Origin: Flammeovirgaceae bacterium
GTDB taxonomy: Bacteria > Bacteroidota > Bacteroidia > Cytophagales > Cyclobacteriaceae
DNA: 63,773 bases
Assembly: GCA_021299455.1 (NCBI GenBank)
Contig: JAJTGQ010000061.1
Location: forward strand, 1 to 63,773
Direction: 5' to 3'
Under the pieces are notes generated by a model that saw nothing but the letters and a program-made list of their open reading frames with translations, searched no databases and was not told the origin of the DNA. The first letter of the stretch is position 1; every line of letters begins with the position of its first letter. Below, piece by piece: positions 29,277 through 39,427 of this stretch. The position numbers and the translations under genes were made by a program.

Positions 29277-31426
29277 TTATTTTTTAGGAATATCTTAAAG
29301 ACTGTTCCTTCATTCACCTTGCTTTGCACCTCCAGCGTTCCACCCATAGCATCAACATGGGTTTTCACCAGAAACAATCCTTTGCCCTTGCCTTCCACAT
29401 GAAAATGAAATCGGCTGTAGAGCTTAAAAAGTTTTTTTCCATATTGTAGCAAGTCGATACCCAACCCATTATCGCGGAAATCAATTTCTATTTTGTTATC
29501 GACAATAGCTGAAGAGATTTTTATGTGAGGAGGCCGATCCGGATGACGATACTTGATGGCATTGCTCAATAGGTTTAGCAGGATGCTTTGTAAATAGGGG
29601 CGGATCGTATGCACCGTATCAACCTTTTCAAAGTTGATGTCTATCACGGCCTTGGATTGCAGAATATCATTCTCAAGACCATTTAATGTGATAACTAACT
29701 CCTTCTGGAGATTAACTTCCGTTATTGTTTGGCTGAGGTTTTCGCGTATCTCCAAGATTTGTCCGAGGTCTTTCACAATCGTGTCCAACTCTGCACAACT
29801 GAAAATCATTTTCTGTATGATCAATTCTTTTTCCGTAAGGTTTACCTGTTGCCGGGTAAGCAAATGCGACAAGCCAAGGATCCTTGCTACAGGCGCACGA
29901 AGGTTATGCGAAGCAATGAAAGCAAATTGCTCCAATTGAAGATTATAGTCGGTAAGTTCCTTTGTTCTCTTTTTTACTTCCTCCTCCAAATTCACATTTC
30001 TTAAAAGAATATCCTGATTCTGTTCTTCAATAATAGTCTGGGCCTCTTTCAGTTGCACATTTTGATAGGCCATTTGGTCACGCTGGGCGGCTATCTCTTC
30101 TTGCCCTTGTATTAGTTCCTCGTTTTGCGCAGCAATTTCTTCGCGTTGACTGATTAACTCCTCGTTCTGTGTAACTATCTCTTCTTTCTGCTCTTGAATC
30201 TGGCGTGTCCGTTGCAATACCTGCTCCTCCAGTTCCTGGTTAAATTTAACCTGCTGATCTATTCTTGCCCGTGATTCTAGCTGCAACTTGTACCCGATAC
30301 CCAAAGCGAAAATTAGGATTTCGACAATTGTCCCATAAGCGATGATCAGAAAAATATCGGTATAGAATTCTTTGTAAAGAATATATATGCCAAACAGTAT
30401 GCTGCTCCACAGCACTAAGGAGCCAATAAGTAGAAAATAATCTGCTCTTACGTTTTTTCTAAACGCAACAAAGAGAAAGGCAGTTATTGTAGTAAACGAG
30501 AGAAGACAAAACCCAACAGTAATGTCGCGTGAAATGAAAAAAGCATTGTATCGAACCTGAATGTAAATAATTAGTAAGGTGGACAAGATGGTTAAAATAA
30601 GAAATCCTGAATGCCATTTCCGCAATTGGGGGAACCGGGTCTTTGCATCTAAGAAAACGTAAACAAATTCCCCGTAAGCGCCAAGCACAAGTACCGAAGA
30701 AATGAGATTGATATCAAATAGCAATTTGATACTAAAAACGCTGCTTACCCAATAATACAGCCACGGGTTTGTAGTGACCATAAATACAACAAAAAGAATT
30801 GAGTAGAGCGCATGAATGATGTACATTCTCACTTTGCTGAGCAGATAGATGGCAAAATGATAAAGGGCTATCATGGTCAGGGCAATGGCAAGAAAAATTG
30901 AAATGTGGTTCTTGCCGCCTTCATACTGTAAATGGAAAGGAATAACAGCTAGGAAGGTAATCTTTTCATATGGGTTTCTGGCGAACCTCAGCAGAAATTG
31001 TCGAGTAGTTCCCTTAGGCACTATAACCGCCCTTCCGAATACATTAACAGGAAAACGAACGTGGCCATTGTTTGAAACAGGAAGCCACAAGTCACTATCA
31101 ACACTTTTCTGATAAAGACTAAAGATGGGATTATTATTAGCCCGATCCTGAATAACAAAAATGGGATCCTTCACATCTTGATTGAAAACATTAAACCTTA
31201 ACCAGCCATTAAAATCTATAAACGTTTCATCATTAAGCTTAGAAAAACTCAGGCTTGCTGCTTTGGCCGGATCAGGTTCTTGTGATTGAGCTATTTCGGC
31301 TACTTTTAAGATATCTGTAATTCCGTTCCGTTGAGAAACCACAACATCAGCTCCTCCTTGTGCCAAAAGGAGTGTGGGAAACAAGAAGAGTAAACCCACG
31401 AAGATCGATTTTGAAATACTTAACAT
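29273..31426 (-). CDS. 7TMR-DISM sensor histidine kinase
   Basis: A protein of 717 residues from the ATG at 31426 (MLSISKSIFVGLLFLFPTLLLAQ, a signal peptide). Domains: a periplasmic 7TMR-DISM extracellular domain (about 25-185), seven membrane helices (about 185-385), a long coiled coil of QEEIAAQNEELI heptads (about 395-500), HisKA with the phospho-acceptor in FIASHNLRAPVARILGLS, and HATPase with NLLSNAIKY, DNGLGID and GKGKGLFL. It senses an unknown periplasmic or envelope ligand. No response regulator is adjacent. The gene is bracketed by 118-bp direct repeats. Confidence 0.92.
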   Translation of the reverse strand: MLSISKSIFVGLLFLFPTLLLAQGGADVVVSQRNGITDILKVAEIAQSQEPDPAKAASLSFSKLNDETFIDFNGWLRFNVFNQDVKDPIFVIQDRANNNPIFSLYQKSVDSDLWLPVSNNGHVRFPVNVFGRAVIVPKGTTRQFLLRFARNPYEKITFLAVIPFHLQYEGGKNHISIFLAIALTMIALYHFAIYLLSKVRMYIIHALYSILFVVFMVTTNPWLYYWVSSVFSIKLLFDINLISSVLVLGAYGEFVYVFLDAKTRFPQLRKWHSGFLILTILSTLLIIYIQVRYNAFFISRDITVGFCLLSFTTITAFLFVAFRKNVRADYFLLIGSLVLWSSILFGIYILYKEFYTDIFLIIAYGTIVEILIFALGIGYKLQLESRARIDQQVKFNQELEEQVLQRTRQIQEQKEEIVTQNEELISQREEIAAQNEELIQGQEEIAAQRDQMAYQNVQLKEAQTIIEEQNQDILLRNVNLEEEVKKRTKELTDYNLQLEQFAFIASHNLRAPVARILGLSHLLTRQQVNLTEKELIIQKMIFSCAELDTIVKDLGQILEIRENLSQTITEVNLQKELVITLNGLENDILQSKAVIDINFEKVDTVHTIRPYLQSILLNLLSNAIKYRHPDRPPHIKISSAIVDNKIEIDFRDNGLGIDLLQYGKKLFKLYSRFHFHVEGKGKGLFLVKTHVDAMGGTLEVQSKVNEGTVFKIFLKNN

Positions 31427-31810
31427 CGTTCGAAATATACAAAATAGTACAAACTTGTTGAAAGTATAATTTTTTGTACTATCACCTGAACGAAAAGTTA
31501 AAATGAAATGGCGGAAGCATTTCAAATGACCAGCTTTTTTATGGTGCTTATATTACCACACAACAGCATCGTGTGTAAAAATATAAAATTATCGGGTCAG
31601 TCTATTGTTTGCCAACCGGTTTCTTTCGTTCCTGATCATTTGATTGAAAAAGCGATAGCCGTTTACAAGTCCGATCACAATTGCAAGATAACGACACCGC
31701 GCAAGCAAATGGTATTTATTTTTACTGGATGATCACCCGCTGCCATTCCCTACAGGATCTGTTCAAGAGTCCGCTTTTTTCCCTGTGCCGTCCGGCCTTC
31801 CGAACTGACG
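31427..31810. other. Non-coding stretch upstream of the 7TMR-DISM kinase
   Basis: I see no gene here. A TATATTTC sequence on the minus strand (31439-31432) just before the kinase ATG is a possible weak -7 box. Short open frames exist on the plus strand (31508-31732) but show no recognisable protein pattern. The following bases are occupied by repeats. Confidence 0.6.
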
Positions 31811-31929
31811 TTTTGAAAACGCAAATCCAGGCCACCAAATTTCTCAAGACAACATCAATATCTGAATTCCTTGGCCTTTAAAGGAAACCGATTTGAAGGG
31901 TCAGGTCGTAAGACCTGACCACACAGGAA
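31811..31929. repeat. 119-bp direct repeat, copy B
   Basis: This is the second copy of the repeat at 29117-29234, same orientation, 2694 bp away. The hairpin is intact: GGTCAGGTC (31899-31907), GTAA, GACCTGACC (31912-31920). It differs by an extra C (AGGCCACC against AGGCACC) and one A/T change (ATATCTG against ATAACTG). Confidence 0.92.
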
Positions 31930-31998
31930 ATTAAAGGAAACTCGTTTAAGGGGTCAGGTCGAAAGGCTAGACAGTACAGACAAAAGGAAACTCATCTA
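31880..31998. repeat. Degenerate ~50-bp tandem repeat overlapping copy B
   Basis: Three units start with AAAGGAAAC at 31880, 31933 and 31983 (spacing 53 and 50). Units 1 and 2 both continue with GGGTCAGGTCG; unit 2 has lost the second hairpin arm and unit 3 is cut short before the serine hydrolase gene. Confidence 0.8.
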
Positions 31999-32003
31999 AT
32001 TCT

Positions 32004-33125
32004 TCAATTCTTGTTTTTCTTTCGTGTATCATCGCTATACAAAATATGCCTCAATTCATTAAGTAATCTCGGTATTTCATCATAGTTTGTGTGAATGATG
32101 ATGACTTTATCGCTGGTGATATGCCGCTCGATAAATGTTGCATAACCAGGCCACCCCTCAGTATTGCTTGCGTAATAACCAAAGGTATTATCGTTAATAA
32201 AAAACAAACCTAGTCCATATTGAGTCTTTGTACCATCCATTAACGTAGCGGGAACATACAAGTCTTTTTTGCTCTCTTTAGTAATTAACGTGTTTTGATG
32301 TAAAGCCCTGTCCCACTTCACCAAATCACTAACGGTGGAGTTTATTGTTCCATCTCCAACAATCCCATCTAACCATATCACTATTTTATTGGAGTTGTAG
32401 TTGTAGTTGTTAGCCAATACAAATCGATTTGAACTAAAGTCGTAGACATATCCAGAAGCATCATTAATAACTTTTTTTGGCGCATATCTACGATAGAACA
32501 TAAATGTGTTTGACATTCTTAGTGGTTTAAAATATTTTTTATCTAGATAAGTGGCATAAGATAATCCCGACAATTTTTCTATAATAGACGCCAATAAAAC
32601 ATAGCCTGTATTGCTATATTCAAATTTTGTATTCGGTTCAAATAACAATGGGGGGCGATGAGCTTCAAATAAATAGATGATATCCTGATTGGTAGCAATC
32701 TTCGCCTTGTCCCACAAGCTATCCATTAGCTGCATATAGTCGGGCATTCCACTTGTGTGATTTAACAAATGCCTTACCGCTACTTTGTGATATTCTCTTA
32801 ATTCAGGAAGGTGTTTGTCAATAGTATCATCGTAATTCAACTTCCCCTGTTCTTTTAGTTGAACAATGGCCAGTGCAGTGAATTGTTTTGCACAAGAAGT
32901 CAATTCAGAAACCGAATTCTCCTTTAATTCTTCCTTGCTCTCTTTATTCGCCAAACCAAAACTCTTCTGATAAATTGGCTTTCCTTTCTCAGTTATTAAA
33001 ACATTTCCATTGAACTGCCCATGCTCGCTAATAGCATTAAAGAGGCTGTCAATTCCCTGAAATTTATTTTGGCCAAAAAGAAAATGACTGAAGACTATAG
33101 CGATTAAAAGCAGCTTAAATTTCAT
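32004..33125 (-). CDS. Serine hydrolase (beta-lactamase/PBP4-like, PF00144 type)
   Basis: A protein of 373 residues with an N-terminal signal (MKFKLLLIAIVFSHFLFGQ). The catalytic SxxK is Ser77-Cys-Ala-Lys80 in ELTSCAKQF, and the YxN motif is Tyr170-Ser-Asn172 in KFEYSNTGY. NHTSGMPDY is also typical of this family. These exported enzymes are esterases, peptidases or beta-lactamase relatives; the substrate cannot be inferred. The gene reads more AT-rich than the flanking housekeeping genes and lies next to repeats, hinting at lateral gain. Confidence 0.9.
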   Translation of the reverse strand: MKFKLLLIAIVFSHFLFGQNKFQGIDSLFNAISEHGQFNGNVLITEKGKPIYQKSFGLANKESKEELKENSVSELTSCAKQFTALAIVQLKEQGKLNYDDTIDKHLPELREYHKVAVRHLLNHTSGMPDYMQLMDSLWDKAKIATNQDIIYLFEAHRPPLLFEPNTKFEYSNTGYVLLASIIEKLSGLSYATYLDKKYFKPLRMSNTFMFYRRYAPKKVINDASGYVYDFSSNRFVLANNYNYNSNKIVIWLDGIVGDGTINSTVSDLVKWDRALHQNTLITKESKKDLYVPATLMDGTKTQYGLGLFFINDNTFGYYASNTEGWPGYATFIERHITSDKVIIIHTNYDEIPRLLNELRHILYSDDTRKKNKN

Positions 33126-33431
33126 TTTTGATTTTCGTGTTAAATCAAAGTATTAGAGTTTATTGAAAAGAAAATCGGCAATTAATGTAGCTACGTGTTG
33201 CAATATGAAAATCAAATTAATCAGATTATCTATTTAAAGGATACCTAGCCAATGTTGATGTCTTTCACCGACATGTACGCTAAACGTTTTTCAGACCAAA
33301 ACTTTCATGGTCTGCTCGGTCTATCACAGTTTACCTCATCCATCAGCCTAGTTCATCGTGTTTCTTGGTGAAGAACACCTATAAAGACAAGTCATTGGCG
33401 TGGTTGTTCGGAGAGCCAAAAGTCGTCCTTC
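33126..33431. other. Gap between serine hydrolase and hydrolase fusion genes
   Basis: No intact gene is visible. One plus-strand stretch near 33376-33448 reads protein-like (KNTYKDKSLAWLFGEPK) before a stop. It has no credible start and no family I recognise, so it may be a gene remnant or chance. Confidence 0.4.
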
Positions 33432-35327
33432 TCAGTATTTTGCTGTAACATTAAATCCAACGCCCATTGGGAATTTCTTCCACCGTCCTTGACTTGCTTT
33501 TCGGTAAAATGTCCCCTTATTTACGAAACCTGAAGAAAATACTACTCCAGAATTGCTTTTACCTTCAACCCACTCAAGTCCTATAAAGAAATCGCCATTC
33601 ACAATCGCATTGTATCTTGATAAGTCAACATCAATTTTACCTGTTTGACCGCTTATTTTTACAAGGATATTTTCAGCCAGAATATTTTTATCAGGAAGCC
33701 CATTTTTTATTTCATAAATATTTACTCTGAAAGTCGATGTGTCTCCTTCGTTATAGGAAATATTAAAACTAAAGGTATCTAGATAGGTTGGAACATCTTT
33801 GATTTTTATCTTGACAACAATTTCGCTTCCTAAATCTCCTGAGGCAAATCTTCCGCCAAAGAACTTCGATTCGGTCTTATTCCCTAATACTCTTTTGGTC
33901 AGCTTTTTGTCAGTGATTACGATTTCTCTCAATTCATCTGTCCTTTCTTGTAATCGAACATTTAAAGTCAACTTCTGCTTTTTAAACACGTCCTTCAAAT
34001 ATATCACAGTGGGTTCGTAGCCAACCATTGAAATTCTAAGCGTGTCATTTACATTTGATTCCAACAATGGAAGCTCAAATTCACCTTTTGTGTCGGAAGT
34101 AGTGCCTACATCCTTGTTAGGAATACCAATATTTACGTAGGGCAAAGGAAGATTTAACTTTTTGTCCTTTATAACTCCCGTCAATGTATTCTTTTTAATT
34201 GGCTCAAAAACACTCTTTGATGTCGGCTGTGAAAACTGTTTGGTTATTCCTTGATTCGGAATGTTATTGGAAAAATAATTCTCTCCTTTTAGCTTATCCA
34301 TTAAGTAGTCAATAGTCAGTTTTTGAATTACAGAATACTTAGAGTCAGTTTTGTTATCTCTCAAAACGATGCTTAGACTTGAGAAATCCTCATGTGTTGA
34401 ATGGTCAATTTTCAGATACAACTTATCCTTCAAAATATAGTCGGTTATGTTATAGATTGAGTCTGGTAAATTATCCCATTTCGAAATATCACTATCCAAA
34501 CGAAGAAATGAAGAACTGATTGCTTCTGGTTTAAAGAAACTTGCGTCTCGTATACGAGTTATTTTGTCATTTTCTTCTTCGTCTACATAAGCAAATTGTT
34601 CAGAACCATCAAGTGAAACAAAAGCCTTGATTCTACTCGTTTTTTTCATGGCCATTATTGTCGCAGCAAGACCACCCCAGCTATAGCCTATTAAACCAAC
34701 GTCTTGCGAGCCTAAATTGCGTTTAGTCAAATAATCAATAATGAAGTCAGCATCGTTTATTTGCTCAAAGACATCTTCAGGCTCCGTTGTCATATTGCCA
34801 GGAAATCGGCCAATTGAGCTAACAGATGCTACAACGAAGCCTTTCTTTGTCAATGACTCAAATAGCAAATAGTTTTCATAACTCATTCCATTAAATCCAG
34901 CTAAGTAAATTATCAACGGAAACTGTTGTGCAATTGGTTTTGCATTTACATAACTTTTCGTTCGTACTCTTCTTAGGGTATCGTGGTTTGTACAATTTAA
35001 ACTAGCACAAATGTATTGAAGCAGTTCTGTTGTGAATCCGTAGTAGGTTCTTGTGTCATCATAAAAATTACTCCTTTGTTCAAGCAGATTTACCAAATCT
35101 ACAAACGAGGCAGTTGTATCAGATGAGGTAATGTAAGCAGGATACCAAAGGTCTATATCAATTGGTCTATAATGTAATTTGTCAGATATGGTAGTATTTG
35201 GTTTATAAGTCCGACTTGAATCATAAATGCTAATGACTTTAAACCCGACATGAAAATCCCCAGCTTGTCCAATAGCAGCTAATGAAGTGAGTAAAATCAG
35301 TCCAGTTGCCTGTATTATTCTCCTCAA
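33432..35327 (-). CDS. Exported alpha/beta hydrolase fused to a CarboxypepD_reg-like domain
   Basis: A protein of 631 residues with a signal peptide ([21 protein letters not shown]). Residues about 25-340 are an alpha/beta hydrolase of the PAF-acetylhydrolase/dienelactone hydrolase type: PLIIYLAGFNG, and the nucleophile elbow IGYSWGGLAA. Residues about 385-470 are a CarboxypepD_reg-like beta sandwich (LTGVIKDKKLNLPLPYVNIG, TSDTKGEFELPL), common at the N-terminus of TonB-dependent receptors. The last ~150 residues are a beta-rich domain (FFGGRFASGD, FFIGLEWVEGK). An ester or peptide substrate at the cell surface is likely; a fusion in this order is uncommon. Confidence 0.85.
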   Translation of the reverse strand: MRRIIQATGLILLTSLAAIGQAGDFHVGFKVISIYDSSRTYKPNTTISDKLHYRPIDIDLWYPAYITSSDTTASFVDLVNLLEQRSNFYDDTRTYYGFTTELLQYICASLNCTNHDTLRRVRTKSYVNAKPIAQQFPLIIYLAGFNGMSYENYLLFESLTKKGFVVASVSSIGRFPGNMTTEPEDVFEQINDADFIIDYLTKRNLGSQDVGLIGYSWGGLAATIMAMKKTSRIKAFVSLDGSEQFAYVDEEENDKITRIRDASFFKPEAISSSFLRLDSDISKWDNLPDSIYNITDYILKDKLYLKIDHSTHEDFSSLSIVLRDNKTDSKYSVIQKLTIDYLMDKLKGENYFSNNIPNQGITKQFSQPTSKSVFEPIKKNTLTGVIKDKKLNLPLPYVNIGIPNKDVGTTSDTKGEFELPLLESNVNDTLRISMVGYEPTVIYLKDVFKKQKLTLNVRLQERTDELREIVITDKKLTKRVLGNKTESKFFGGRFASGDLGSEIVVKIKIKDVPTYLDTFSFNISYNEGDTSTFRVNIYEIKNGLPDKNILAENILVKISGQTGKIDVDLSRYNAIVNGDFFIGLEWVEGKSNSGVVFSSGFVNKGTFYRKASQGRWKKFPMGVGFNVTAKY

Positions 35328-35398
35328 AGTTTATACTATTTTAGATTTCCTTATAGTGAAAATATCTTTTGTACGATGGTTGAATAAGAAAAATAGTT

Positions 35399-35940
35399 TT
35401 AAGCTGTTAGTCTATTAAGGGTAGTATGAATTGGCTCTTTTGCTCGCTTTGGTGTCGCGCGGGAATGAGCCGCAAGTAAAACGCCAATGTTCGAAGCACA
35501 CGAATCTGTCCGTGCGGCATTGGGCATAACTCTCAAATATACGCAACTCCGATAAACGAAATTTTCACAAATCCATCCAAAACTGGTTAGCATGACGTAA
35601 TAACTACAAACCTAAAAAGCTAAACAAAAAACTACGTACTGGCATCGGCCAGCGATAGTAGCGGAAAGCCCACAGCGAGGAACGAGCGAGGACTTGTAGC
35701 GGATAGCGCGGCCCCGATGGCACCGTGTATAGGAAGGTGTGCATCGGGGGGCCGTCCACCTTCGCTGAAGCTACGGTGGGCAGGCCCAAACAACCAAAGT
35801 CGTCTGACCGCTTTTTCGGGAGAATCATCAGCGGTCTGACGACTGGTCGGTAAGTCCACCTTCGCCACCATCTTCTCTTAAGCTACAATGGCTAAAAAGG
35901 CTACGGTGCACAGGCTACCACACGTTAGCTAAATAAACAC
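35399..35940. repeat. Palindrome-rich intergenic region upstream of icmF
   Basis: About 650 bp (35328-35976) without a gene. Visible elements: an imperfect inverted repeat GCCAATG (35483-35489) / CATTGGGC (35518-35525); a GC-rich hairpin GGCCCCGATG (35710-35719) / CATCGGGG-GGCC (35742-35753); a direct repeat GTCCACCTTCGC at 35754 and 35851, with a shared GCTACGGTG-x-x-CAGGC following each; and the 15-bp-arm hairpin at 35798-35844. The block GAGCGAGGACTTGTAGCGG (about 35685-35703) resembles repetitive extragenic sequences I associate with Bacteroidota. The short open frames inside look spurious. Confidence 0.7.
35798..35844. repeat. Hairpin with 15-bp arms (same family as 14694-14724)
   Basis: AGTCGTCTGACCGCT (35798-35812) and AGCGGTCTGACGACT (35830-35844) pair at 14 of 15 positions around a 17-nt loop. 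The single T:T mismatch and the flanking TCTGACCGC/GCGGTCTGACG core match the hairpin at 14694-14724. Confidence 0.88.
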
Positions 35941-35976
35941 GTAATCCGTACTTTTGAGGCCTAAAACCGCTTTCCG

Positions 35977-38900
35977 ATGGCTGCTGCTACTTCCGAGAAA
36001 AAAGAGAAAACCGTTTCCATGGCCGGGCATACCGCGCCCGAGCCGTACAAACCCAAAAACAAAGTGCGCATAGTAACGGCAGCCAGCTTGTTTGATGGGC
36101 ACGATGCAGCCATCAACATCATGCGCAGGATCATTCAGGCCACAGGCGTAGAGGTGATTCACCTCGGCCACGACCGCAGTGTAGAAGAAGTGGTGAACAC
36201 GGCCATACAAGAAGATGCGCAGGCGATTGCCATGACAAGCTACCAGGGTGGTCACACAGAATATTTTAAATACATGTATGACTTGCTGCAAGAGAAAGGT
36301 GCTAGCCACATCAAAATTTTTGGCGGTGGCGGTGGCGTAATCTTGCCCGATGAAATCAAAGAGCTGATGGACTACGGCATTACAAAAATATATTCGCCCG
36401 ATGATGGGCGCGCCATGGGCTTGCAGGGGATGATCAATGATCTAGTGGAGCGGAGTGATTATGCTACCGGAAAGTCCATAGATCATGGACCTTTAACTAT
36501 CGACAACCACGTGCGCATTGCGCAATACATTTCAGGAGCAGAGAATTATTTTGACGATCATAAAAAAGTATTTGAAGAGATCAACCAAAAAGCTACGCTG
36601 TCCAAAGCACCGGTGTTGGGGATCACGGGAACGGGTGGCTCGGGCAAATCTTCGATGGTGGATGAAATTGTAAGACGATTTTTAATTGACTTTAAGGATA
36701 AAACAATCGGGTTAATTTCGGTCGATCCATCGAAACGCAAAACGGGTGGCGCGCTGTTGGGCGATCGAATTCGCATGAATGCCATCAACAACTCAAGAGT
36801 CTACATGCGCTCGTTGGCTACGCGTCAAAGCAATTTAGCATTGTCGGCCTACGTGAAAGAAGCGGTGCAAGTGTTGAAAGCCGCAGGTTTTGATATTATT
36901 ATTTTAGAGACATCGGGGATTGGGCAGAGTGATACGGAAATATTAGATCACAGCGATGTATCGCTCTATGTGATGACACCAGAATATGGTGCGGCTACGC
37001 AACTGGAGAAAATCGATATGCTTGATTTTGCCGATGTGATAGCATTGAACAAATTTGACAAGCGTGGTGCATTAGATGCTTTGCGCGATGTGAAAAAACA
37101 ATATCAGCGCAATCATAATCTCTGGGACAAAAAGCCGGAAGATATGCCGGTATACGGCACAATTGCCTCACAATTCAACGACCCGGGCACGAACCAACTC
37201 TACAAGCATTTAATTGATACACTCAACGCGAAGACGCATGCAAATTTGATCTCTTCATTTGAGATCACCCGCGAAATGAGTGAGAAGATTTTTGTGATCC
37301 CTCCGCACCGCACTCGCTACCTCAGCGAGATATCCGAGACGAATCGCAAATACGACCAGTGGGTAAACGAGCAGGCCGAAGTCGCGCAAAACTTATATGC
37401 AATTGAAAAAGTGAAGTCGCTGCTCAAGAGTAAAGCAGAATTGGAAAGTGAAGAAAGTAATTTGAGATTGAGCCTGAGCCCAAAGAACTGGAAACTGATT
37501 GAAGAATGGCCGGCCAAAGTGCAACAATACAAAGCACCATTGTTCAAGTTTAAAGTAAGAGATAAAGAACTCGCCATTCAAACCCACACCGAATCGCTCT
37601 CGCATTCGCAAATACCAAAAGTAGTATTGCCGGCTTACAAAGCGTGGGGCGATTTGTTGAAATGGATGTTGCAGGAAAATGTGCCTGGAGAGTTTCCGTA
37701 CACGGCCGGGATTTATCCGTTTAAGCGTGAAGGCGAAGATCCTACCCGTATGTTTGCAGGCGAGGGTGGTCCCGAGCGAACCAACAGACGCTTTCATTAT
37801 GTGAGCAAGTCGATGCCCGCGAAGAGATTGTCGACTGCCTTTGACTCGGTAACTCTTTATGGAAATGATCCAGACTACCGACCGGATATTTATGGAAAGA
37901 TTGGTAACTCGGGTGTTTCGATTTGTTGTCTAGATGACGCGAAGAAATTATACAGTGGTTTTGATTTGTGTGATCCGAAAACTTCGGTGTCGATGACGAT
38001 CAACGGGCCGGCACTCATGCTACTCGCCTACTTCATGAATGCTGCCATCGATCAGCAATGCGAAATCTATATTAAGAAAAACGGGTTGGAGGATGAAATA
38101 AGAAAAAAGATCAAGGCGATGTACGCCAAAGGAGATGCTCCTGCTTATCAGGGAGAATTGCCGGAAGGAAACAATGGATTGGGATTAATGCTGCTCGGCA
38201 CTACCGGAGATCAGGTGCTGCCGAAAGATGTCTACGAAAAAATCAAAGCAGACACACTTACACAAGTGCGTGGCACGGTGCAGGCTGATATTTTAAAGGA
38301 AGATCAGGCACAGAATACGTGTATTTTCTCAACAGAGTTTGCCTTGCGCCTCATGGGCGATGTGCAACAGTATTTTATTGAAAAGAGCGTTCGGAATTTT
38401 TATTCTGTATCGATCTCGGGCTACCACATTGCCGAGGCAGGTGCAAATCCAATCACACAGTTGGCATTTACCCTTTCAAATGGTTTCACCTACGTGGAAT
38501 ATTATTTGAGTCGCGGGATGGACATAAACGAGTTTGCCCCTAACCTATCGTTCTTCTTCTCGAATGGCATCGATCCGGAATATGCTGTGATCGGTCGAGT
38601 AGCCCGCAGAATATGGGCAAAAGCCATGCGCGAAAAATACGGAGCAAATGCGCGCAGCCAGATGATGAAGTATCATATTCAAACTTCGGGTCGCTCATTG
38701 CATGCGCAAGAAATTGACTTCAACGATATCCGTACTACGTTGCAAGCTCTGTACGCCATTTACGACAATTGTAATTCGCTGCACACCAACGCCTACGATG
38801 AGGCGATTACCACTCCTACCGAGGGATCGGTTCGCAGGGCGATGGCTATTCAATTGATCATTAATAAAGAGTTGGGGCTGGCCAAAAATGAAAATCCGTT

Positions 38901-39369
38901 AACGGGTTCTTTCATCATTGGAGAACTTACTGACTTAGTGGAAGAAGCTGTTCTCTTAGAATTTGATAAAATAACAGAACGCGGTGGAGTATTAGGTGCC
39001 ATGGAAACGATGTATCAGCGTGGAAAAATTCAAGAGGAGAGTTTGTATTACGAGACCTTGAAGCACACAGGCGAATACCCGATCATTGGCGTGAATACGT
39101 TCTTAAGTTCTCAAGGCTCTCCAACCATCATACCGGGTGAAGTTATTCGTGCTACCACCGAAGAGAAAGAATACCAGATCAAAATGCTGCGAAATCTTCA
39201 TGCATTCCAGGGAAACAGAATCGATATCTCCATCAATAAAGTGCAAGATGCCGCAGTTCAAAACAAAAACATTTTTATTGAATTGATGGAAGCCGCCAAA
39301 GTTTGCTCGTTGGGTCAAATAACGAGAGCCTTATTTGAAGTGGGTGGGCAGTATCGAAGAAATATGTAG
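35977..39369 (+). CDS. icmF: Fused isobutyryl-CoA mutase (B12-dependent, with G-protein chaperone)
   Basis: A protein of 1130 residues, the usual IcmF length. Domain order: a B12-binding domain with His42 in [10 protein letters not shown] and [12 protein letters not shown]; a MeaI-type GTPase chaperone with Walker A GTGGSGKS (Lys224) and NKFDKRG; then the acyl-CoA mutase TIM barrel (about 560-1130, e.g. [33 protein letters not shown]-like segment). It interconverts isobutyryl-CoA and n-butyryl-CoA by a radical mechanism, with the G-domain guarding cofactor loading. It is a monocistronic plus-strand gene. Confidence 0.95.
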   Translation: MAAATSEKKEKTVSMAGHTAPEPYKPKNKVRIVTAASLFDGHDAAINIMRRIIQATGVEVIHLGHDRSVEEVVNTAIQEDAQAIAMTSYQGGHTEYFKYMYDLLQEKGASHIKIFGGGGGVILPDEIKELMDYGITKIYSPDDGRAMGLQGMINDLVERSDYATGKSIDHGPLTIDNHVRIAQYISGAENYFDDHKKVFEEINQKATLSKAPVLGITGTGGSGKSSMVDEIVRRFLIDFKDKTIGLISVDPSKRKTGGALLGDRIRMNAINNSRVYMRSLATRQSNLALSAYVKEAVQVLKAAGFDIIILETSGIGQSDTEILDHSDVSLYVMTPEYGAATQLEKIDMLDFADVIALNKFDKRGALDALRDVKKQYQRNHNLWDKKPEDMPVYGTIASQFNDPGTNQLYKHLIDTLNAKTHANLISSFEITREMSEKIFVIPPHRTRYLSEISETNRKYDQWVNEQAEVAQNLYAIEKVKSLLKSKAELESEESNLRLSLSPKNWKLIEEWPAKVQQYKAPLFKFKVRDKELAIQTHTESLSHSQIPKVVLPAYKAWGDLLKWMLQENVPGEFPYTAGIYPFKREGEDPTRMFAGEGGPERTNRRFHYVSKSMPAKRLSTAFDSVTLYGNDPDYRPDIYGKIGNSGVSICCLDDAKKLYSGFDLCDPKTSVSMTINGPALMLLAYFMNAAIDQQCEIYIKKNGLEDEIRKKIKAMYAKGDAPAYQGELPEGNNGLGLMLLGTTGDQVLPKDVYEKIKADTLTQVRGTVQADILKEDQAQNTCIFSTEFALRLMGDVQQYFIEKSVRNFYSVSISGYHIAEAGANPITQLAFTLSNGFTYVEYYLSRGMDINEFAPNLSFFFSNGIDPEYAVIGRVARRIWAKAMREKYGANARSQMMKYHIQTSGRSLHAQEIDFNDIRTTLQALYAIYDNCNSLHTNAYDEAITTPTEGSVRRAMAIQLIINKELGLAKNENPLTGSFIIGELTDLVEEAVLLEFDKITERGGVLGAMETMYQRGKIQEESLYYETLKHTGEYPIIGVNTFLSSQGSPTIIPGEVIRATTEEKEYQIKMLRNLHAFQGNRIDISINKVQDAAVQNKNIFIELMEAAKVCSLGQITRALFEVGGQYRRNM

Positions 39370-39371
39370 CC

Positions 39372-39402
39372 AAAAAAAAAGAAAGCCCCGACTAGAGCTT
39401 CC
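39372..39402 (-). terminator. Terminator of the minus-strand gene at 39428-40021
   Basis: On the minus strand, GGAAGCTC (39402-39395), a 6-nt loop and GGGCTTTC (39388-39381) form an 8-bp stem including two G:T pairs. It runs into nine T residues (39380-39372). Confidence 0.7.
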
Positions 39403-39427
39403 CTTTTCACTTGGTTAAGACTTGACC

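Noticed and set aside
31508-31881. Possible small genes upstream of the 7TMR-DISM kinase
   Set aside because: Two overlapping short frames end inside the direct repeat and show no family pattern; composition is intergenic.
33253-33448. Protein-like stretch with KNTYKDKSLAWLFGEPK
   Set aside because: No start codon in frame before an upstream stop, and no family match; kept only as a possible remnant.
35399-35871. Several short open frames on the minus strand in the gap before icmF
   Set aside because: They run through inverted repeats and hairpins, have no start context and no recognisable fold; they look like translations of repeat DNA.
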